This document shows positions 58,703 through 64,000 of a stretch of DNA of 64,000 bases, piece by piece (the first letter of the stretch is position 1; each line of letters opens with the position of its first letter). The DNA lies in contig KV425551.1 of assembly GCA_001632425.1 (NCBI GenBank), positions 978,996-1,042,995 on the forward strand, given 5' to 3'. Both the position numbers and the translations under genes were made by a program. The DNA comes from Neolentinus lepideus HHB14362 ss-1. Taxonomy: Eukaryota; Basidiomycota; Agaricomycetes; Gloeophyllales; Gloeophyllaceae. The notes under the pieces were generated by a model. That model was not told where the DNA came from. It saw only the letters and a program-made list of their open reading frames with translations, and made no database searches.

Positions 58703-60405
58703 TTATGCTCCTCCGACGCCATACTTCTTAAGAACGCCACGCCAGTCACCGACGTCCTCATGACCCATGCAGACAACCGTGGCCTTACTGCCAGATTCGG
58801 GCCCGAAAATACGCGCAGCCACACGACGAAGAGATTCTGGTGTCACTTCGTCAATTTTGTCGCACATCTCAGACACTGGGACTTTGCGGTTATGCACCAA
58901 GATCTACAGACATTGTCATTAGCCTCTGCTAGAAATAAGATACCTTCTTGACACTCACCTGACGGCCAAGATCTTCAACTTCGACCGCACGGCTCTCTAG
59001 TGCCATTACCAAGCTCGACTTGAGCTGGTTCTTCGCGCGACTCAACTCGCCCTTGGTAAGAGGTGAGTAAAGCAGCAGACTAAGTTGGTGCACCAGGTGC
59101 GGCATTATTTGTGATGGCGGGTTGCCCTGATGTTTCGGACCCGCAGGTACGAACGAAGCAAGCAGGCCAAATAGGGATGAATCGGTGTAGATGTGGTGGA
59201 AGGAAGCGCAATGATCAATCTGTGGGTAGTGATTCAGGATGTGGGTGTAGAGCCGCGAGTACATGCCCTTCCCGGGACCACCGGCGGAGAAACTACCGCC
59301 ACCCCCTAGCAGGACCTGCATAGTCGCAAGAGCGTAGATGTCATCATCATGAATCCCGACGCCTTCAAATGCAAGGTACAGGTGGTTGAATTCTTGGGAT
59401 GGGTCATCCAAGAAACGATGACCACCCGTGTACGTTGCGCGAGTATCGAGAGCGGGGCTCAATGGGGGAACACGGTCTGGGGATACCGGTTGAGTCGGGT
59501 AAAGATAGGACGATGCGGCGCGTGTTAACGACTTGTAGAGCGAAGAGTTGGAAGATGGAGATGGCAACAGGTGGGGCGGCACTGCCTGCTGTGCACCTTG
59601 TCTAGAAGATGACTGAGGTAGAGATACCGGTGAAGGTTTTAGAGACCCGAAGTGCTTCTCCGCGTACTCTAAAAGCTCTTCATGCTGCACTCCCGCACCA
59701 GCTATGACCATCCGTTCCGGCCTATACCACTCCTTCATGAAGCCCCGGATCATATCTTCGTTTATGACGTCTATTCGTTCTTCCGGACATAGTAGCGGAT
59801 TGCCCAACGTCTGACCGCCATAAGCTACTTCATGCAGAATCTCGGGTATGATCATCTCTGGTTTGGCACTGATTTCCCGAATCTCGTACCGTGCAGCCTC
59901 TCTCTGTGCATCAATTTCTTCGGGCAGGAAGTTGGCGTTCAACACAGTATCAGATATCAGGGACATGGAGAGCGGTGTACCCTGCGGAAAGTGGGAGGAC
60001 TGGTACATGATGGTTTCTCGAGATGATGAACACATGATTTGTCCGCCAAGGGCGTCAATCGCCGTCGACATCTCTTCGTCAGAGCGGGTTCTTGTCGACT
60101 ACGCATTATCCAGATTAGCGGAACGCACGCCCCCAATGAATATGCCTAACCTTGAATGCCATCCTATCGATGAAATGGCTGACTCCGGATGTTGAAGGAC
60201 TCTCATACCGAGAACCTGCGTCGACATAAAGCCCAACTGCAGAGAAATGGCCAGGCGTGAACTCTGTCGCAACGCGAACCTTGTTTGGTAAGGTAGTTAT
60301 CCGTACGGAGGGATCACCCGACAATTGAGAAAGCCCGCAACGCGGTTGTCGACGAACGACACGTCGAGCGACATTTGACGCGGTCGGGCGCATCGAGGAA
60401 GACAT
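58703..60405 (-). CDS. MAS2: Mitochondrial processing peptidase alpha subunit
   Basis: Substrate-binding subunit of the matrix peptidase that removes presequences. The start at 60405 gives an Arg/Ser-rich mitochondrial leader (MSSSMRPTASNVARRVVRRQ). The M16 N-terminal domain has TTLPNKVRVATEFTPGHFSA, GLYVDAGSRYE and HFIDRMAFK; the zinc motif HxxEH of the beta subunit is absent, as expected for alpha. After an intron come DALGGQIMCSSSRETIMYQS, PEMIIPEILHEVAYGGQTLG and NPLLCPEERI. The Gly-rich loop GGGGSFSAGGPGKGMYSRLY, diagnostic for MPP-alpha, lies near 59300. A Ser/Pro-rich loop (about 59480-59630) is longer than in yeast. It ends VLKKYGVGGA at 58703. Confidence 0.94.
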
Positions 60406-60905
60406 GGTGCGCGCTGGTAGACCAGCGTGAGGAAAGTCCTTGCCGTGTATACAGGCGTACACACGTATACTTTTCGATCCATCATGTGACGACCCGATTT
60501 CCAAGCATGTTCACTCGGAGATATCAAACTTCACGACAAGGATTGGTGTGCCATGCGTGGGTGCTGCACTCAAATTTACAGAATATTGCCTGCGCACCAG
60601 CCCGTCTGTTCTGACTATCCACAGGGACTGGCGACGGGTCTAACGGGTCACGAAGAAAATCGTATTTGCTGCACGTGAGTCTCGTCTACTCAAGGGGGCA
60701 CACTGGGGTCAGACTCGCAAAAATACGAGGCCTTACGATACCGGACGTCGACAGAACCTAGTCTCCGAGCAATCCAGCTGTACGCGCGTTCCACAAGGGC
60801 TCTAGAATAAGCTATGAAAATCCGCCCTTCGCAAGCCAGGCCTTCTATGACGTTTTCATCGTCCGTTACGAAAGTCATGAACTCGAAAAATGTAGGTTCA
60901 AGCAG
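60406..60905. other. Intergenic, MPP-alpha to tRNA-Cys
   Basis: About 500 bases containing the minus-strand MPP-alpha promoter. No gene recognised. Confidence 0.4.
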
Positions 60906-60914
60906 AAAACAAAA
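60906..60914 (-). terminator. RNA polymerase III terminator of tRNA-Cys
   Basis: Two TTTT runs separated by one G on the minus strand, starting four bases after the discriminator of the tRNA. Confidence 0.7.
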
Positions 60915-60917
60915 TGC

Positions 60918-61013
60918 AGTCCCCACCGTGATTTGAACACGGGACCCTGCGATATCTCGGACAGGAATGCCCACTGCTGCAATCGCATGCTATAACCACT
61001 TAGCTATGGAGAC
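60918..61013 (-). tRNA. tRNA-Cys (anticodon GCA) with a 23-base intron
   Basis: Cloverleaf on the minus strand: acceptor GTCTCCA (from 61013) pairs with TGGGGAC, with one T-G pair; D stem GCTA/TAGC; anticodon stem TGCGA/TCGCA, fully paired; T arm CCGTG-TTCAAAT-CACGG, fully paired. The loop reads TTGCAG, then 23 extra bases, then A: anticodon GCA with the intron after position 37. The discriminator is T (position 60918), the identity base of tRNA-Cys. Non-intron positions sum to 72 before the discriminator. Confidence 0.9.
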
Positions 61014-61582
61014 TTGCTACCACGCCACATATCAATGTATATTGTTGTTTTTATATCGTCTATGTCCTCTCCAGACTTGCTGCGAACATTTCCTCAATCA
61101 GACCGAGTAGCGGGGGCAGCGGGATTAATCCATGGTCATTTTCCCGCTATCGATGCTACTGCCTCCTGCCCTCCGCCTGGTCCGCTTTATGAAGCATTCT
61201 TGCGCCTGTTTCGATGTCCTCTTTTCTTAGTGCTGTCTTAGGCTGCTGCTTGCGCGCAAAATCCACTAGTCCAGTGCGTGTCGGTGGGTCGAGGTGTGAT
61301 GGTGCTCAGCTAACGAGGGAGGTGCGATAGGAGCGTCCGGACGAGACGACTCATCTCATTCCCGCTGCTCGAGATGTAGACGTGTGGGTACGAGTCCAAA
61401 ATATTTGGGAACGTGTTTTGAGTTGCTATCAGACCCCCGCAACGACCTCATGTCGTAGTTGTTGATCCCCAGAAGATGAAAGAGCGTCTCCAGACTATAG
61501 TGCGCTCCAAAGAGGGGTAAGCATTCACATTTCCAGCCATTTTGGCGCTAAAGTGAGATGAATATCGAACGCTACCATCAAA
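61014..61582. other. Intergenic, tRNA-Cys to weak hypothetical gene
   Basis: 569 bases. A possible upstream exon (61476-61516, opening MKERLQTIVRSKEG) followed by a GTAAGC donor could belong to the gene at 61583 or to an alternative frame. Otherwise nothing recognised. Confidence 0.35.
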
Positions 61583-62158
61583 ATGGTCAACGTGCACTTG
61601 TCAGCCCCGTTCAATGTGCACAACCGCGTCCTCCCGAACGGGCAGTCGTCCACGTCGCGCTCGACGCGGTACCCCTCGCCGCAGCCGTCTCTCCAGACCA
61701 GCCGGTCCACGACCTCGCTCCAGCAGGATGGCGCTATGGCACACGAAGCGGGCGCTGGGGAGGAGGAGAATGGCTATGTCAGGTCGACGTTGAATGTGCG
61801 GCTGGTGAAGACGGCGGGGCCGGTGAATAGGAGCAGACCGGGGAGCCGGAGCAGGCTCGGGCGTTCTGGGGAGGAGCGGAGGGCGGAGAATGGAAGTGGG
61901 GGCGATGCGGGGAATGAAAATGAGAACGGAGGGGAAGGCGGGGAGGTGGCTGCGGAAAGTGGGCCTGAGTCGGGCCAAGAGGGAGAAAATGCGGGCGTAA
62001 GGGTTTGTGGTTCTCGTTCTTCTGATACCTGTATCTCACCGTGCGATGACTCGAAGGGACCCACACCAACTCAGCCGCAGCGGAAACAGACTAGCTCGAT
62101 CCAGAGAGGCTTCAAAATCCAGATTACCAGCGCACTGTCTCGGAGCTGGGGCGATTAG
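61583..62158 (+). CDS. Weak hypothetical gene, Ser/Gly/Glu-rich
   Basis: Open frame of 191 residues starting MVNVHLSAPFNVHNRVLPNG. It continues with Ser/Arg-rich and Gly/Glu/Asn-rich stretches and ends IQRGFKIQITSALSRSWGD. No domain recognised. A competing frame (61558-61830) reads the same DNA differently and could be spliced to an upstream exon at 61476; I cannot decide which, if either, is used. Confidence 0.3.
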   Translation: MVNVHLSAPFNVHNRVLPNGQSSTSRSTRYPSPQPSLQTSRSTTSLQQDGAMAHEAGAGEEENGYVRSTLNVRLVKTAGPVNRSRPGSRSRLGRSGEERRAENGSGGDAGNENENGGEGGEVAAESGPESGQEGENAGVRVCGSRSSDTCISPCDDSKGPTPTQPQRKQTSSIQRGFKIQITSALSRSWGD

Positions 62159-62798
62159 ACAAGTCAGCGCCACCGCTCGCTCGCTCCAAGACTAACCGCC
62201 GGCTGTAAATGGCTTCGCGGTCGATCTATCTATTCGGACTCCTTGTGTCAAGTTCTAACTGACAAGTCACGTTCCCTCACGACCCGCGCTTTTGACGCAT
62301 GCTCCTTGGATGTTTCTTTGTTTCGTCTCATTCTCATCTCGGCTCCCCTTCTCTCGTCGCTTCCACCATTCACAACGTAATGCACCAAGGACCCTACGTA
62401 CACAGGGAAGCGCACCCGGACTTGTCATTCGCTCAATCACTGTCCCGTTCATTTACTAAACTTCTCTGTGCGAATTGTATCATAGATATCTACCTCTAGT
62501 CAGCCCTTCTTTCTTAGCCAACGACACCCTCCTGTATCACGTACACCAGTCTGGAAATTCTATTATCACTGCAAAACGACGTCTTGTATCCTCGAGCCAA
62601 ACTTTCGATTTTCCTGGGTCACCCTCGATTCCAGGCTAGGGACCAAGGACGCTAATCAACGAAAACTCCGGGGAATGCTAGTACTACCACCTAAGTCAGC
62701 TCTATTTACCGTGTCGTAAGGCGTTCGTGGAGCAGGCAGCAATACAACACAGATCTTGACTTAGTCTGCCAGGGCGGCTGCTATAGACGAGAAGCAGG
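62159..62798. other. Intergenic, hypothetical gene to TRS65
   Basis: 640 bases between the stop of the hypothetical gene and the stop of TRS65, tail to tail. A 61-codon minus-strand frame here is not supported. Confidence 0.4.
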
Positions 62799-64000
62799 CT
62801 ATACATCGCTAGGATCATGGACTACAATGTCCATTACCGATCTATGAAATCAATACCCGATTTCGTCAACGGCATTTACAACATGATGTAGGATGGAACG
62901 CACCTCAAGTTCATCGATTTGCCAGATTCGATGTCGGTTAGGACTAAGGTATCAATGGTGTGGACTCCAGGCGCAAGAGCAAGGAATTCCATCCGCACTG
63001 ATTGACAGGCCGTCGGTCGCAAAGGCCTTCGTCGAGTTAGAGTCTGTTCCAAGTGCCCAATCGAGACACTCACCCTACCCTCACCCTATTCTCCAGTGGC
63101 ATGATACCCGGACCAATAGCAACCTTCGCCTTTTCATTCTCCGCAGGCGGGAAATAATCCCTACTCTGCCGGTCGAACTCTCTCCTCCTCCGTCTACTTC
63201 TATCCGGATAACTCATCTCAAACTGCAGACTCTGCAACTGCATAAGGCCCATGCCTACCCCCCTGTCTGCGTATCCAGCACCCATAAGTCGCGGACCAGG
63301 CGTCTGCGGTGGCAGTTGTCCTGGTAAACCGACCCCGCGCTGTCGCCCAATCTCGACACTTGGCCCTATGTCTCCCCCTTGACTACCAATTGGAGCTTGA
63401 GAGTAGGGTGTGGGCGGTAGAGGTGAATTAGGATACGCGGGGTAGGCTGGCGTCGGAGGGACAATGGGTGCACCGGCGAATTGCCCACCTCCGCTCTCAG
63501 ACGAGTCCGGACTCATAGGAGGTGGGGGTAGTGGCGGACTGTTGATGCGAGGAGAGAACGTCGTGGGTGTGCGCGGTGCGGATTGTTGAAGGGCTAGCGA
63601 GGGTGGTAGAAATGCTGATCGAGGCTGCAGCGAGTCTCGTTGGTTTCCGGGGTTGAGCATGGAGGTTGAAGACCTGTAGTTCATTGGAGTCAACTTCGAC
63701 TTGCCATGTGGACCTAGACTAGTCGCACTACGCAACCCTGGGGTGATCGCTGCTAGCGTATGGCGCTTGCTACCGGCAATGGATTGTAGTTGGGACTGTT
63801 GCTGCATCGTCGCAGTCTTTTCCTGTGCAGTTAGAAGGGGCATAGATCTTGTACGTGGCGTCGAGACCTGCGGGAATGGCGAAGCCGGGGCTGGTAACAC
63901 GTCTTGCTGAGTAAAGGTTGACATGTCAATATTCGCGAGATCGAGCGAGTCCCGGAAGCGATTTGGTGACAAGTCGACCACACAATTCCATCTTGAAGCG
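62799..64000 (-). CDS. TRS65: TRAPP-II subunit Trs65-like, C-terminal part (cut by window edge)
   Basis: The end of a longer protein whose N-terminus lies right of base 64000. The visible part starts with a Ser/Pro/Gln-rich disordered stretch (SPNRFRDSLDLANIDMSTFT, then many Pro-rich repeats). It turns into a short ordered C-terminus: NRVRVGPLRPTACQSVRMEF, LALAPGVHTIDTLVLTDIES, GKSMNLRSVMDIVVHDPSDV. This last Ig-like domain, with its LxLxPGVHxIDTLxLxD pattern, matches what I recall of Trs65, which helps TRAPP-II activate the Golgi GTPases Ypt31/32. Two introns were resolved: one restores GPLRP at the Gly, the other splits Arg in NLRSV. The stop TAG is at 62799-62801. Confidence 0.75.

Noticed and set aside
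60690..60974. 94-codon minus-strand frame
   Set aside because: Runs into the tRNA-Cys gene on the same strand; no domain.

Overview
This is a gene-dense piece of a basidiomycete nuclear genome, most likely from a mushroom-forming agaricomycete. The evidence is that almost every gene is cut by many short introns (about 49-60 bases, GT...AG, with CTAAC/CTGAC-like branch sites), gene spacing is tight, both tRNA genes carry introns, and the proteins are fungal families (exocyst Sec8, Pfa4, Oac1, Mdm1, class-I myosin, BRCA2, TRAPP-II Trs65). No transposon, plasmid, viral or CRISPR material was seen. All gene models were built by eye from splice sites and protein-family conservation; genes with every exon checked for frame are marked as such.

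Layout. 1-9.4 kb: LSG1 (minus, cut by the left edge) divergent from a LYR-motif protein; SEC8 (minus) divergent from a lipid-droplet hydrolase. 9.7-15.1 kb: guanine deaminase, a CutC-family protein (minus), and a delta-9 fatty-acid desaturase with a cytochrome b5 tail split into at least 14 coding exons, two of them only 5 and 3 bases long. 15.5-26.1 kb: a double-bromodomain protein, palmitoyltransferase PFA4 (minus), an unknown possibly mitochondrial protein, a SAS4-domain-like chromatin protein (minus) and the snoRNP factor NAF1 (minus). 26.3-34.5 kb: a probable tRNA-Trp, the mitochondrial carrier OAC1 (minus) divergent from the ER tether MDM1, then TRM6 (minus). 34.6-46.7 kb: the UCS myosin chaperone SHE4 directly upstream of class-I myosin MYO1, a Ser-rich coiled-coil protein (minus), riboflavin synthase RIB5 (minus) divergent from a 92-residue protein, and a single-pass membrane protein (minus). 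47.1-64 kb: a secreted GH5 exo-beta-1,3-glucanase (minus), UDP-GlcNAc pyrophosphorylase UAP1, a taxilin-like coiled-coil protein with a SUMO-like domain inside it (minus), a BRCA2 orthologue, MPP-alpha (minus), tRNA-Cys (minus), a weak hypothetical gene, and TRS65 (minus, cut by the right edge).

How the genes relate. Most are housekeeping genes in unlinked pathways: ribosome and tRNA maturation (LSG1, NAF1, TRM6), trafficking and tethering (SEC8, PFA4, MDM1, taxilin, TRS65), mitochondria (OAC1, MPP-alpha, LYR protein) and cell wall (UAP1 makes the chitin precursor; the GH5 enzyme trims beta-glucan). The one clear functional pairing is SHE4 next to MYO1, a chaperone beside its probable client. 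Four divergent pairs share promoters of only 131-164 bases.

The observations most worth following are the 3-base and 5-base microexons in the desaturase, which complete its histidine-rich active-site boxes, and the SUMO-like fold inserted in the middle of a taxilin coiled coil.
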